Notes: generated from the sequence alone by a model not told the origin. Shown: positions 33,464-42,241, counted from the stretch's first letter. The stretch: DNA of 64,000 nucleotides from Lysobacter sp. FW306-1B-D06B (GCF_038446665.1 NZ_CP151802.1:2914001-2978000), one strand, 5' to 3'. A program made the numbers and translations.

Positions 33464-33923
33464 GACGCTGGCCTCCGTGTCCTGGAAGTTCGGTCCTGCG
33501 AATACCCCGCGTTCGCGGCGCGGATGAACGCGGCAATTCGGCGCTGGATCGAGTTAAGGCGCCATGAAAGCAAAGGCGCTGTCGACCGTGTGTGGCGAGG
33601 CTGCGCCTGCCGTGACGGCAGTGGGATGTGCATGGCGTGGCATGTCCGCATGACGGCTCGACCCTCCCTGCGTCGGGCGTGATGTGACCTGTGCGCCCCC
33701 GCCTTCGCAGGGATGACGTCATCCGGATCGCCTGGCATGCCGTCACATTCCGCAGACGCGCAGCGCGTGATACGGACCGTTTCCACCTCACCTTCACCGT
33801 GCCTCGACTCTCATGCATGAGTCCGCGTATCTCATGCGCGGGCCGTGGCGGGCACCCCGTCGCGCGCCAGCGTCGCGGGCATCGCCCCCATGCGCCCGCG
33901 ATGGCCAGCCGGAGGAGTGCTTC
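33464..33923. other. Gene-free region upstream of the aldehyde oxidoreductase operon
   Basis: 460 bases separating two divergent operons. It contains the palindrome at 33691-33717 and the perfect 12-base palindrome CTCATGCATGAG at 33811-33822, about 100 bases before the paoA start, which could be an operator. No protein-like reading frame is evident. Confidence 0.5.
33691..33717. repeat. Short palindrome, GTCATCCC family
   Basis: GCCCCCGCCTTCGCAGGGAT followed by GACGTC, an imperfect copy of the family seen at 15079 and 59906. Confidence 0.55.
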
Positions 33924-34568
33924 GTGGACGGCATCCGCAACTTCCCCATCACGCGGCGCGAGCTGCTCAAGGCGGGCGTGACGTCCGCAACCGCCATGGC
34001 CGTTCCTTCCTTTGCAGTGGCCCAGGGCGCTGATCCGTCCGCCTCGTCGCCACCGGTGGTGGAGAAGGTCTCCCTCCTGGTGAACGGCAAGGCGCAGACG
34101 CTCCAGTTGGACACGCGCACGAGCCTGCTCGATGCCTTGCGCGAGCACCTGCACCTCACCGGGACCAAGAAGGGCTGCGATCACGGACAGTGTGGCGCCT
34201 GCACGGTCATCGTGAACGGACGCCGCATCAACGCATGCCTGACCCTGGCCGTGATGCACGAGGGCTCGCGCATTACCACCATCGAAGGCCTTGGCACGCC
34301 GGACAATCTGCACCCGTTGCAGGCGGCGTTCGTCAAGCACGATGGCTACCAGTGCGGGTATTGCACGCCCGGCCAGATCTGCTCGGCCGTGGCAATGCTG
34401 GAAGAACTCAAGGACGGCGTTCCCAGTCATGTCAGCTCCAATCTCACCGCCCGCCCGCAGGCCACGCAGGACGAGATCCGCGAACGCATGAGCGGCAACA
34501 TCTGCCGTTGCGGCGCGTACTCCAACATCGTCGAGGCGATTACCGAGGTCGCGGGGAGGGTCGGATGA
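33924..34568 (+). CDS. paoA: Aldehyde oxidoreductase, [2Fe-2S] subunit with Tat signal
   Basis: A 214-residue iron-sulfur subunit. Seen: a twin-arginine signal ([20 protein letters not shown]), a plant-type ferredoxin domain with [15 protein letters not shown] plus a later Cys, and a second [2Fe-2S] domain with [13 protein letters not shown] and GNICRCGAY. This order and the leader match PaoA (YagT) of the periplasmic aldehyde oxidoreductase PaoABC. The start is a GTG at 33924 with CCGGAGGAGTGCTTC before it; in-frame ATGs upstream add non-homologous sequence. Overlaps paoB by ATGA. Confidence 0.93.
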   Translation: MDGIRNFPITRRELLKAGVTSATAMAVPSFAVAQGADPSASSPPVVEKVSLLVNGKAQTLQLDTRTSLLDALREHLHLTGTKKGCDHGQCGACTVIVNGRRINACLTLAVMHEGSRITTIEGLGTPDNLHPLQAAFVKHDGYQCGYCTPGQICSAVAMLEELKDGVPSHVSSNLTARPQATQDEIRERMSGNICRCGAYSNIVEAITEVAGRVG

Positions 34569-35515
34569 AGGCCTTCGGCTACGAGCGCGCCACGTCTCCC
34601 GCCGATGCGGCGGCGGCGGTCGCGCGCACGCCCGGTGCGATGTTCATCGCCGGCGGCACCAATCTGCTTGATCTGATGAAGCTGGAGATCGAGACGCCTG
34701 CCTACCTCATCGACGTGAATGCGCTGAAGCTCGACCGGATCGAACGCACGGGCGACGGGGGGATGCGAATTGGCGCCCTGGTACGCAACACCGACCTGGC
34801 CGCTGACGCCCGCGTCCGACGCGACTACGCTGTGTTGTCGCGTGCGTTGCTGGCCGGCGCGTCGGGGCAGCTGCGCAACCGCGCGACGACCGCGGGCAAT
34901 CTGCTGCAACGCACGCGCTGCCCCTACTTCTACGACACGAACCAGCCGTGCAACAAGCGCCTTCCCGGCAGCGGCTGCGGTGCGCTGGAAGGCTTCAGCC
35001 GGCCGCTGGCCATCGTCGGCGGCAGCGACCAGTGCATCGCCACGCACCCCAGCGACATGGCCGTGGCGCTGCGCGTACTCGACGCGACGGTGGACACCGT
35101 AAAACCGGACGGCACCACGCGCAGCATCGCGCTCGACGAGCTGTACCTGGCACCCGGCAACACACCGCATCTGGAGACCGTGCTGGAGCGCGGCGAACTC
35201 ATCACCTCGGTCACGCTGCCCAAGCCGCCCGGCGGCAAGCACGTGTACCGCAAGGTGCGCGATCGCGCGTCGTATGCGTTCGCGCTGGTGTCCGTGGCCG
35301 CCGTGGTGCAACGCGACGGCAGCGGGCGGGTCGCGATGGGCGGCGTCGCGCACAAACCGTGGCGCATCGCGGAGGCGGACGCCCAGCTGGGCAACGGCGC
35401 CGAGGCCGTCACCGATCGCCTGTTCGCCGATGCCCGCCCCACCGATCAGAACGCCTTCAAGCAATTGCTCGCGCGGCGCACGCTCGATGCAGTGCTGGTG
35501 GACGTGAAGGGGTAA
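34565..35515 (+). CDS. paoB: Aldehyde oxidoreductase, FAD-binding subunit
   Basis: A 316-residue flavin subunit of the xanthine dehydrogenase family. Seen: FAD-binding [17 protein letters not shown] (residues ~35-50) and [20 protein letters not shown] (~100), and a Cys-rich insertion [20 protein letters not shown] followed by CGA, which in E. coli PaoB holds an extra [4Fe-4S] cluster. It passes electrons from the molybdenum site through FAD. Start overlaps the paoA stop. Confidence 0.93.
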   Translation: MKAFGYERATSPADAAAAVARTPGAMFIAGGTNLLDLMKLEIETPAYLIDVNALKLDRIERTGDGGMRIGALVRNTDLAADARVRRDYAVLSRALLAGASGQLRNRATTAGNLLQRTRCPYFYDTNQPCNKRLPGSGCGALEGFSRPLAIVGGSDQCIATHPSDMAVALRVLDATVDTVKPDGTTRSIALDELYLAPGNTPHLETVLERGELITSVTLPKPPGGKHVYRKVRDRASYAFALVSVAAVVQRDGSGRVAMGGVAHKPWRIAEADAQLGNGAEAVTDRLFADARPTDQNAFKQLLARRTLDAVLVDVKG

Positions 35516-35518
35516 GCC

Positions 35519-37726
35519 ATGAAGTTCGACACGCCCGCGGGCACGAATCCCATCGACAATCTCAAGGTGGTCGGCCAGCCACTCGACCGCATCGACGGAC
35601 CGCACAAGACGACCGGCACCGCCACGTATGCGTACGAATGGCACGATGCATTCCCCTCGCCCGCGTACGGCTATGTGATCGCGGCGGGGATCGGCAAGGG
35701 CCGTATCGCATCGATGGACATCGAGGACGCCAAGGCCGCGCCGGGTGTGCTGGCGGTGGTCACCGCGAAGAATGCGGGGCGGCTCGGCAAGGGCGATTTC
35801 AATACCGCCCGGCTGCTGGGCGGACCTGAAATACAGCATTACCATCAGGCGATCGGCCTCGTCGTGGCCGAGACGTTCGAGCAGGCGCGCGCCGCAGCGC
35901 AACGGGTGCGCGTGCAATACGACCGCGGACGCGGCGCCTTCGACCTTGCGCTGGCCAAGCCTTCCGCGAAGCGTCCGACCAACGAAGCCAAACCGGACTC
36001 CGCGGTGGGCGACTTCGAGCGTGCGTTCGAGGAGGCCCCGGTGCAGCTGGACGAGACCTACACCACGCCCGACCAGTCGCACATGATGATGGAGCCGCAT
36101 GCCTCCATCGCGCACTGGGACGGCGACCAGCTCACGTTGTGGACCTCGAACCAGATGATCAACTGGGGGCGCGGCGACGTTGCCAAGACGCTGGGCATCG
36201 GCCGGGAGAACGTGCGTCTGATCTCGCCGTACATCGGTGGCGGTTTCGGCGGCAAGCTGTTCGTTCGTTCCGATGCCGTGCTGGCCGCCCTGGGCGCGCG
36301 CGCCGCGCGCCGCCCGGTGAAGGTCGCCCTTCCCCGCCCGATGATGGCCAACAACACCACCCATCGCCCCGCCACGATCCAGCGCATCCGCATCGGCACG
36401 ACGCGCGACGGCAAGATCACCGCGATCGCGCACGAGAGCTGGTCCGGTGATCTGCCCGGCGGCGGCGCGGAAATGGCCGTGCAGCAGACGCGGTTCCTGT
36501 ATGCCGGCGCGAATCGCAAGACCACCACCCGCCTGGCGGTGCTCGACCTGCCCGAAGGCAACGCGATGCGTGCGCCCGGTGAGGCGCCCGGCCTGATGGC
36601 GCTGGAAGTCGCGATGGACGAGATGGCCGAGAAGCTCCAGATGGATCCGGTCGAGTTCCGCATCCTCAACGACACGCAGGTGGACCCGGAGGATCCGCAG
36701 CGTCCGTTCTCGCAGCGGCAACTCAATACCTGCCTGAGCGAGGGGGCCGAACGCTTCGGCTGGAAGCAGCGCAACGCCCAGCCGGGCCAGGTACGCGACG
36801 GCCGCTGGCTGGTCGGCATGGGCGTGGCCGCCGGCTTCCGCAACAACCTCACGATGAAGTCCGCCGCCCGTGTGCGCCTGGACCGGCAAGGCATGGTCAC
36901 CGTCGAAACCGACATGACGGACATCGGCACGGGTTCCTACACGATCATTGCGCAGACCGCGGCGGAAATGTTGGGCGTGCCGATCGAACGCGTAGTGGTG
37001 AAGCTGGGCGATTCCTCCTTCCCCGTCTCCGCCGGCAGCGGTGGCCAGTGGGGCGCGAACAGCTCCACGGCCGGTGTGTTCGCAGCCTGCGACAAACTGC
37101 GTCGCGCCATCGCCGAGAAAGTCGGCCTCGCGCCGGACGATGCGGTGTTCGCGGATGGTCAGGTCCGTTTCGGCGACCGCATCGTGCCGCTTGCAGAGGC
37201 CGCGGCGGACGGCGACATCGTGGCCGAGGAGGCCATCGAGTTCGGCGACCTGGCGAAGAAGTTCCAGCAATCCACCTTCGCCGCGCACTTCTGCGAAGTC
37301 GGCGTGGACGTCGCGACGGGCGAGACGCGGGTGCGACGCATGCTCGCCGTGTGCGCCGCCGGCCGCATCCTCAATCCGAAATCGGCACGCAGCCAGGTGA
37401 TTGGCGCGATGACGATGGGCATCGGCGCCGCGTTGTCGGAAGAGTTGGTGGTCGACAAGCGGCTGGGGTTCTTCGTCAACCACGATCTGGCCGGCTACGA
37501 GGTTCCCGTGCATGCGGACGTTCCGCACCAGGAAGTGGTGTTCCTCGACGAGGTCGATCCGATGTCCTCGCCGATGAAGGCGAAAGGCGTGGGCGAACTC
37601 GGCATCTGCGGCGTGACCGCGGCCGTCGCCAATGCGATCTACAACGCGACCGGAATACGCGTGCGCGAGTACCCGATCATGCTCGACAAGCTGCTGCCCA
37701 AGCTGCCGCCGGTGCAGCGCGCATAG
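35519..37726 (+). CDS. paoC: Aldehyde oxidoreductase, molybdenum-binding subunit
   Basis: A 735-residue molybdopterin-cytosine-dinucleotide subunit. Seen: IDGPHKTTGTATYAYEW near the N-terminus, YIGGGFGGKLF (Moco binding, ~240), MRAPGEAPGLMALEVAMDEM (~345), GSGGQWGANSST (~505), and the active-site Glu in KGVGELGICGVTAAVANAI (~690). Oxidises aldehydes, often aromatic, to acids in the periplasm after Tat export with PaoA. Follows paoB by 3 bp. No PaoD/XdhC-type insertion chaperone is visible downstream, so it must come from elsewhere. Confidence 0.95.
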   Translation: MKFDTPAGTNPIDNLKVVGQPLDRIDGPHKTTGTATYAYEWHDAFPSPAYGYVIAAGIGKGRIASMDIEDAKAAPGVLAVVTAKNAGRLGKGDFNTARLLGGPEIQHYHQAIGLVVAETFEQARAAAQRVRVQYDRGRGAFDLALAKPSAKRPTNEAKPDSAVGDFERAFEEAPVQLDETYTTPDQSHMMMEPHASIAHWDGDQLTLWTSNQMINWGRGDVAKTLGIGRENVRLISPYIGGGFGGKLFVRSDAVLAALGARAARRPVKVALPRPMMANNTTHRPATIQRIRIGTTRDGKITAIAHESWSGDLPGGGAEMAVQQTRFLYAGANRKTTTRLAVLDLPEGNAMRAPGEAPGLMALEVAMDEMAEKLQMDPVEFRILNDTQVDPEDPQRPFSQRQLNTCLSEGAERFGWKQRNAQPGQVRDGRWLVGMGVAAGFRNNLTMKSAARVRLDRQGMVTVETDMTDIGTGSYTIIAQTAAEMLGVPIERVVVKLGDSSFPVSAGSGGQWGANSSTAGVFAACDKLRRAIAEKVGLAPDDAVFADGQVRFGDRIVPLAEAAADGDIVAEEAIEFGDLAKKFQQSTFAAHFCEVGVDVATGETRVRRMLAVCAAGRILNPKSARSQVIGAMTMGIGAALSEELVVDKRLGFFVNHDLAGYEVPVHADVPHQEVVFLDEVDPMSSPMKAKGVGELGICGVTAAVANAIYNATGIRVREYPIMLDKLLPKLPPVQRA

Positions 37727-37903
37727 CGATCGCCCGGCGTCGACGCCCTTCTCGCCGTGTTGATGTCGCTGAACCCCAAGCCAATGGATGCCGCCATTGC
37801 GTGAGCTGGATGTGGCGGGAGGCGGTAGAAGTCGTCGAGTCGGTGGACGTGCGCATTCTCGGGCATGCGTGCCGGCCGATGCCATGCCGACAGGGAGCTT
37901 CAG

Positions 37904-39514
37904 GTGAACCGTTCCGTCGTCGAGCCCGAATCCGAACCGCCCGCCTCCACCGCGGCCTGCGACCCCGCGTTCGCGCCGGAGATCTTCGCGCGCATCGTCG
38001 AACAGAGCAGCGTCGGCATGGTCGTTGCGGCAGCCGGTTCGGACAACCCGGTCCTGTACGTGAACGATGCGTTCCTGCGCATGAGCGGCCATGCGCGCGA
38101 GGAGGTGCTCGGTCGCAACTGCCGGTTCCTGCAGGGGCCGGACACCGACCCCGCCGCCGTGGCGGACATCGCCGCGGCGATCCGCGAGGACCGCGAGTTC
38201 GTCACCGAGATCCTCAACTACCGCAAGGACGGCAGCACGTTCTGGAACCTGCTGCACATCTCGCCCGTGCGCGAAGCCGATGGCAGCGCGAGCTGCCTGT
38301 TCGGGTACCAGCGCGACGTGACCCGCCGCAAGGAAATGGAGGATGCGCTGCAGCAATGCCTGCGGCTGGAGGCGCTGGGCAAGCTGACCGGCGGCATTGC
38401 GCACGAGTTCAACAACCTGTTGCAGGTGATCGGAACGACGCTCGACATCCTCGAGGTCGACGTGATGCAGAGCCCCGAGCTCTCCAGTCGCAGCCTGCGT
38501 CATTTCGCCAGCTGCCGCGACGCGATCGATCGCGTCGATGTGCTGACCTCGCAACTGCAGACCTTCGCGCGTGGGCGCCCGGGCAGCGCGACACCCTTGT
38601 CGGTCAACACGTTGCTGGAAAATCTGCGTACCGTCCTGAGCCGGTCGCTGGGTGAACAAGTGCAGCTCACGCTCCTCAAGGAAGAGGACCTGTGGTGGTG
38701 CAGCATCGACCCGGTGCTGGCGGAAACCGCGCTGCTCAACGTGGCGATCAATGCCCGCGATGCGATGCTGGGACGCGGTGACCAGAGCCTGGTCATCACC
38801 TCGCGCAACCGGCACGTCGAGGTGCACGAGGCACGCATGCGCGACATCGCGGCGGGCCGTTATGTGGCGATCGAGCTGGAGGACAGCGGTTGTGGCATGC
38901 CGCGCGCGATCCTGGGCCGCGTGCTCGATCCCTTCTTCAGCACCAAGGGCGAAGGCAAGGGCGTGGGACTGGGCCTGTCGATGGCCTACGGCTTCGCGCG
39001 CCAGTCCGGCGGCACGCTGTTCGTGGAGAGCCAGGAAGACAAGGGAACCCGCATCACCTTCCTGCTGCCCGTATGCGAGTCTGCCGAACCGTCCGGCGTG
39101 GAAGACGAGCGGGACGCCGCGCCGTCGCAGCCCCGCGTGCTGGTGGTGGACGACCGCGAGGACCTGGCCTTCCTGATGCAGGAAGCGCTCTCGATGGGCG
39201 GATACCACGTCGCCACCGCCCACGATGCCGAGTCGGCTCTCGCCATGCTGCAACAGGACGGGCCGTTCGATCTGCTGCTCAGTGACATCGTGATGCCAGG
39301 CGCGCGCGATGGCGTGGCGCTGGCACGCGATGCGGTGCGTCGCTTCCCGCATCTGAGCGTGTTGCTGATGACCGGCCACGCCGGCGGCGAGTCCGGCGAT
39401 GGGCCGATCGAGTTCGATGTGCTCGCCAAGCCGTTCCGGCAACCGGAGCTGCTTGCCAAGGTGCAATCGGCTCTGGAGGCGTCGAGAGGTCGGAGCGCCC
39501 AAGGCGGCCGTTAG
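37904..39514 (+). CDS. Blue-light LOV-domain hybrid histidine kinase
   Basis: A 536-residue photoreceptor kinase. Seen in order: a LOV/PAS domain (residues ~25-135) with the flavin-adduct motif GRNCRFLQGPDTD (Cys near 72) and NYRKDGSTFWNLLHISPVRE; HisKA with LGKLTGGIAHEFNNLLQVIG (His near 167); HATPase with NVAINARDAM, DSGCGMP and GVGLGLSMAYG; and a receiver (~415-530) with VLVVDDRED, LLLSDIVMPG and AKPFRQPE. The start is GTG 37904, supported by CAGGGAGCTTCAG. Architecture is that of known LOV-HK-REC proteins. Its signal partner is not adjacent. Confidence 0.93.
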   Translation: MNRSVVEPESEPPASTAACDPAFAPEIFARIVEQSSVGMVVAAAGSDNPVLYVNDAFLRMSGHAREEVLGRNCRFLQGPDTDPAAVADIAAAIREDREFVTEILNYRKDGSTFWNLLHISPVREADGSASCLFGYQRDVTRRKEMEDALQQCLRLEALGKLTGGIAHEFNNLLQVIGTTLDILEVDVMQSPELSSRSLRHFASCRDAIDRVDVLTSQLQTFARGRPGSATPLSVNTLLENLRTVLSRSLGEQVQLTLLKEEDLWWCSIDPVLAETALLNVAINARDAMLGRGDQSLVITSRNRHVEVHEARMRDIAAGRYVAIELEDSGCGMPRAILGRVLDPFFSTKGEGKGVGLGLSMAYGFARQSGGTLFVESQEDKGTRITFLLPVCESAEPSGVEDERDAAPSQPRVLVVDDREDLAFLMQEALSMGGYHVATAHDAESALAMLQQDGPFDLLLSDIVMPGARDGVALARDAVRRFPHLSVLLMTGHAGGESGDGPIEFDVLAKPFRQPELLAKVQSALEASRGRSAQGGR

Positions 39515-39555
39515 CCGCTCGATGTCACGCGCGAGCCTGCGCAGGCGGCAGGCAC

Positions 39556-39978
39556 TCACCGACATGCCTTGCGCACCTGCTCGTCGAGCCGGCTAAGCAA
39601 GTCGTACGTGCGTTTGAGGCCCACGCGCTCCAGCGTCTGCTCGCGCGTTTCGCGCGCGGCTGCGCATGCCGAAGGCGGTGTAGCGCCGCCGGTGGCACGG
39701 CCGTTCCGCGCAACGCGGGCGCTCGCGGTGCCGGCGCGGCGTGAGAGGAACTCCGACTCCGCCCGGTCGTGTTCGCGCGCAAGCAGGCGCGAACGCAGTT
39801 GCTCCGCCGTGGGGGGCGGTTCGGGTACGGCGTCCCAGCGGGCGGCTTCGTGGATGCGTCCATCGCATGGAGCGCTCTGGTAGCTCGCCTTGCCCCCGGC
39901 GTCCACGCACTTGTACACGGTCTGCGCCGTCGCCGAGGCGCTCCACAGTGCGCAGGCAAGCCAAGCTCCGTGTCGCAT
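39556..39978 (-). CDS. DUF4124-domain exported protein
   Basis: A 140-residue protein. Seen: signal peptide (MRHGAWLACALWSASATA), then the DUF4124 signature QTVYKCVDAGGKASYQSAPC (residues ~19-38), and a long, Arg/Ala-rich helical C-terminus probably forming coiled coil. The family is widespread in the envelope of gamma- and betaproteobacteria; its function is unknown. AAGGGCAACGAC precedes the ATG. Confidence 0.85.
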   Translation of the reverse strand: MRHGAWLACALWSASATAQTVYKCVDAGGKASYQSAPCDGRIHEAARWDAVPEPPPTAEQLRSRLLAREHDRAESEFLSRRAGTASARVARNGRATGGATPPSACAAARETREQTLERVGLKRTYDLLSRLDEQVRKACR

Positions 39979-40130
39979 GTCGTTGCCCTTCGCGAATGAT
40001 GCGAAAAGGCTACGCGGGAGGCGCAAGCGAAGGTGTAGGACGCAAGGCCGCTGCGATGAAGCCAACAACGCGACGCGCTGTCGGAATTCGCCTCCGTCTG
40101 AGCGGCGGATTCAACCAGAGAGGCGTCGGA

Positions 40131-40451
40131 TCAGACCGCGTTCACGCGTGTCTGGCACTCCAGCACGAGCATCGCCGCGCCGTTGGGAACGCACATGGAC
40201 GGACTGGTGTCGAGCACGAGCGCGCGTCCGCCCGCGAACACCCGCGTGCTGCCCTGCAGCCACTGCCCACCCGTGCAGCGAAGCGCGTCGGCCGGCGCAG
40301 GCAGATTGCAGTGCGCGATCTCGTACGGCGCAGCCACCGTCACCACCGGATGACCCGCCAGCGTCACGCGCGAGTACGGAATCGTCGGCACGGCGGGACC
40401 GCCGTGCGAGCACGTGACGCTGGCGCCCAGGTGCAGCACGAGTCCGGCCAT
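40131..40451 (-). CDS. PAAR-like spike-tip protein
   Basis: A 106-residue protein resembling the PAAR-like tips of contractile injection systems. Seen: VTCSHGGPAVP near residue 13, IAHCNLPAPADALRCTGGQW near 45-65 and SMCVPNGAAMLVLEC near 85-100; Cys and His residues of this pattern bind zinc in PAAR-like tips. It begins one base after the stop of the gpV gene and is translated with it. No effector domain follows. Confidence 0.75.
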   Translation of the reverse strand: MAGLVLHLGASVTCSHGGPAVPTIPYSRVTLAGHPVVTVAAPYEIAHCNLPAPADALRCTGGQWLQGSTRVFAGGRALVLDTSPSMCVPNGAAMLVLECQTRVNAV

Positions 40452-40452
40452 C

Positions 40453-40980
40453 TCACACCACCGTCAGCGCGCCGTCGTTGATGGTGACCATCGAGCCGGC
40501 CAGCACGATGCTCGCGCCGCGACCGTTGCTGATGGTGATCCCGGCGTCGTTGACCGCGATCGACGCACCCGATTGCGAGCGCAACAGCACCCCGCCGTCG
40601 GGACCGGGCACGTCCGACACGCTGAGCGCATTGCGGCCCGGCGTCTGCAGCACCAGGCTCGGTGCGACCGCCTGCCCCGCCTGCGCCAGCGACGGAAGCT
40701 CGGCCGCGTCCACCCAGTAGCCGCCCACCCAGATCGGCAGCTCCGCATCGCCTTGTTCGAACTCCACCCACACCGGCGCACCCACCGGCGGCAGCAGGAA
40801 CATGCCGCTCTGGTGGCCGGCCACGGGCACGCAGGGCATCGCCCAGCGCGCATCGCCGTTGAAAATCTTGGGAACCTGCACGAGCACGCGCCCGAGTTGC
40901 AGCGGGTCGATGTTTTCCACCACCACCCCGCGATGCTTGCCGTAGTGGCGCAGCGGCGCGGGCTTGCTCGTATGCGGCAT
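40453..40980 (-). CDS. Baseplate spike protein, gpV/VgrG-like
   Basis: A 175-residue phage-baseplate-V-type protein. Seen: HYGKHRGVVVENIDPLQLGR (residues ~12-32), VPVAGHQSGMFLLPPVGAPV and WVEFEQGDAELPIWVGGYW, which form the Gp5-type OB fold; then a glycine-rich beta part (~115-175; SGASIAVNDAGITISNGRGA) that suits a beta-helical needle. AAGGACCTGCGAC precedes the ATG. It would form the spike of a contractile machine with the PAAR-like tip. No sheath, tube or ATPase gene is adjacent. Confidence 0.82.
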   Translation of the reverse strand: MPHTSKPAPLRHYGKHRGVVVENIDPLQLGRVLVQVPKIFNGDARWAMPCVPVAGHQSGMFLLPPVGAPVWVEFEQGDAELPIWVGGYWVDAAELPSLAQAGQAVAPSLVLQTPGRNALSVSDVPGPDGGVLLRSQSGASIAVNDAGITISNGRGASIVLAGSMVTINDGALTVV

Positions 40981-41068
40981 GTCGCAGGTCCTTGGACGTG
41001 TGTCCCCCCTGTCCTTGCGAACGTGAACGGTGGTTGGCGCAGGACATGCCATGCCGCTCGTCGGAACA

Positions 41069-41085
41069 TTCAACCCGATGGTTGA
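41069..41085. promoter_or_regulatory. Distal ArsR operator
   Basis: TTCAACC-CGAT-GGTTGA, an inverted repeat that overlaps the likely -35 (TTGACA at 41082-41087). Its centre is exactly 40 bp from the centre of the second copy. Confidence 0.7.
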
Positions 41086-41110
41086 CACTCGATCCGGCAC
41101 GAAGCACATT
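41082..41110 (+). promoter_or_regulatory. Promoter of the arsR-type operon, probably leaderless
   Basis: TTGACA (41082-41087), a 17-base spacer and CACATT (41105-41110). Transcription would begin about 7 bases later, at or next to the ATG at 41118, leaving little or no leader and no ribosome site. Confidence 0.6.
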
Positions 41111-41127
41111 CAACCACATGGTTGAAT
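41108..41127. promoter_or_regulatory. Proximal ArsR operator across the start codon
   Basis: ATTCAACCACATGGTTGAAT, an inverted repeat with 8-base arms. It covers the -10, the probable transcription start and the ATG (41118-41120), so a bound repressor would block initiation directly. Confidence 0.75.
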
Positions 41128-41516
41128 TAACTTCCGATCGTCTCGACGCCGTGTTCCGCGCGCTCTCCGACCCGACGCGACGCGCGATGCTGCGCAACCT
41201 CTCGCGCCAGCCGCGCAGCGTGGGCGAGCTGGCCGAACCGTTCGAGATCTCGCTGGCCGCCGCCTCCAAGCACATCAAGGTGCTGGAAGGCGCGGGACTG
41301 GTGCAGCGCGAAGTGCAGGGCCGTACGCATGTATGCCGCCTCGACGCTCGCCCGCTGCACGCGGGCATGGAATGGATGCGCCACTACGAACAGTTCTGGA
41401 ACCAGCGCCTGGATGCCCTCGACGCCTTGTTGCGCGCCGAGGACCGCGATCAAGCCGCACGCAAGGCACCCACGCGCAAAGCACCTAATGCACGACCGCC
41501 CAGGAGCAAGCGATGA
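41118..41516 (+). CDS. ArsR-family repressor
   Basis: A 132-residue winged-helix repressor of the subgroup paired with SRPBCC (AHSA1) proteins. Seen: FRALSDPTRRAMLRNLSRQP (residues ~12-32), the recognition helix in FEISLAAASKHIKVLEGAGL, and the wing VQREVQGRTHVCRLD. The metal-binding Cys pair of true ArsR (CVC) is absent, so the ligand is not arsenic. The C-terminus is basic (RKAPTRKAPNARPPRSKR). The start codon lies inside its own operator, pointing to autorepression and a leaderless transcript. Confidence 0.92.
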   Translation: MVELTSDRLDAVFRALSDPTRRAMLRNLSRQPRSVGELAEPFEISLAAASKHIKVLEGAGLVQREVQGRTHVCRLDARPLHAGMEWMRHYEQFWNQRLDALDALLRAEDRDQAARKAPTRKAPNARPPRSKR

Positions 41517-41617
41517 AGCCGGTGACCGTACGCGTGAGTCGTCGCTTCAGGGCCCACGAGATGGCTGAGCGGCAGATCGAGCCCTTTTCCCCCGACACGA
41601 CGGAGATTCCACGATGA
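41513..41617 (+). pseudogene. 34-codon relic of an SRPBCC gene
   Basis: A tiny reading frame whose start overlaps the ArsR stop and whose stop overlaps the next ATG, both as ATGA. CAGGAGCAAGCG gives a strong ribosome site. The first half, MKPVTVRVSRRFRAHEMAER, looks like the N-terminus of an AHSA1/SRPBCC protein (VTVRVSRRF-A--ER); the rest has no family features. It seems to be the two ends of a deleted gene, still coupled in translation. Confidence 0.5.
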
Positions 41618-42153
41618 ACGACTTCGGCATCGTCACCGCGCCCGACACGGTGCGCATCGAACGCCTCCTGCCCGGCCCGATCGAACGCGTCTGGGCCTAC
41701 CTCACCGAATCGGAGAAGCGCGGCACCTGGCTGGCCCGCGGCGCGATGGACCTGCGACCCGGCGGCGCGGTGGAGCTGGTGTTCCACAACAACCGGCTCA
41801 CCGACAACGACGTCGCACCGCCGGAGAAATACGCGAAGTTCGGCGACGAGATCCACTCGCACGGCCAGGTCGTCGAATGCGATCCGCCGCGCCTGCTGGT
41901 CTTCACCTGGGACGAGGAGAGCGGCGGCGATTCGCAGGTGCGCATGGAACTGGCGCCGCAGGGCGACGAGGTGCGTCTGGTCCTCACGCACAGCCGCCTG
42001 GCCACTCGCGACGGCATGATCAGCGTTTCCGGCGGTTGGCACACGCACCTGGGCATCCTGGCCGACCGTCTCGCGGGTCGCACGCCGGCCGGATTCTGGG
42101 CGACGCATTCGCGCGTTGAAGCGGAGTACGAGCGGCGCATTCCTGCGGCGTAA
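41614..42153 (+). CDS. SRPBCC (AHSA1-like) domain protein
   Basis: A 179-residue START-like ligand-binding protein. Seen: VRIERLLPGPIERVWAYLTE (residues ~12-31), LARGAMDLRPGGAVELVFHN, and a C-terminal helix with GGWHTHLGILADRLAGRTPA, typical of AHSA1-like proteins found next to ArsR repressors. Probably binds a hydrophobic ligand; the role is unknown. Preceded by CGGAGATTCCACG. Confidence 0.88.
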   Translation: MNDFGIVTAPDTVRIERLLPGPIERVWAYLTESEKRGTWLARGAMDLRPGGAVELVFHNNRLTDNDVAPPEKYAKFGDEIHSHGQVVECDPPRLLVFTWDEESGGDSQVRMELAPQGDEVRLVLTHSRLATRDGMISVSGGWHTHLGILADRLAGRTPAGFWATHSRVEAEYERRIPAA

Positions 42154-42201
42154 GGCGCCGTGTGCGGTTGCGTTGGCCGTTTGACTGATCCGCCCACCTG
42201 A

Positions 42202-42241
42202 GCCCCTCTCCCGCTTGCGGGAGAGGGGTTGGGGTGAGGGC
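42202..42241. repeat. Single-hairpin palindromic repeat
   Basis: GCCCCTCTCCCGCTTGCGGG followed by AGAGGGGTTGGGGTGAGGGC. The same unit occurs inverted at 47322-47361 and as the left half of the composites at 23718 and 51436. It lies between the SRPBCC and FKBP genes. Confidence 0.85.

Noticed and set aside
34427..39565. A 1712-codon open frame on the minus strand across paoABC and the LOV kinase
   Set aside because: Antisense to four genes with clear motifs; composition (Arg, His, Gln, Val) is that of a shadow frame.
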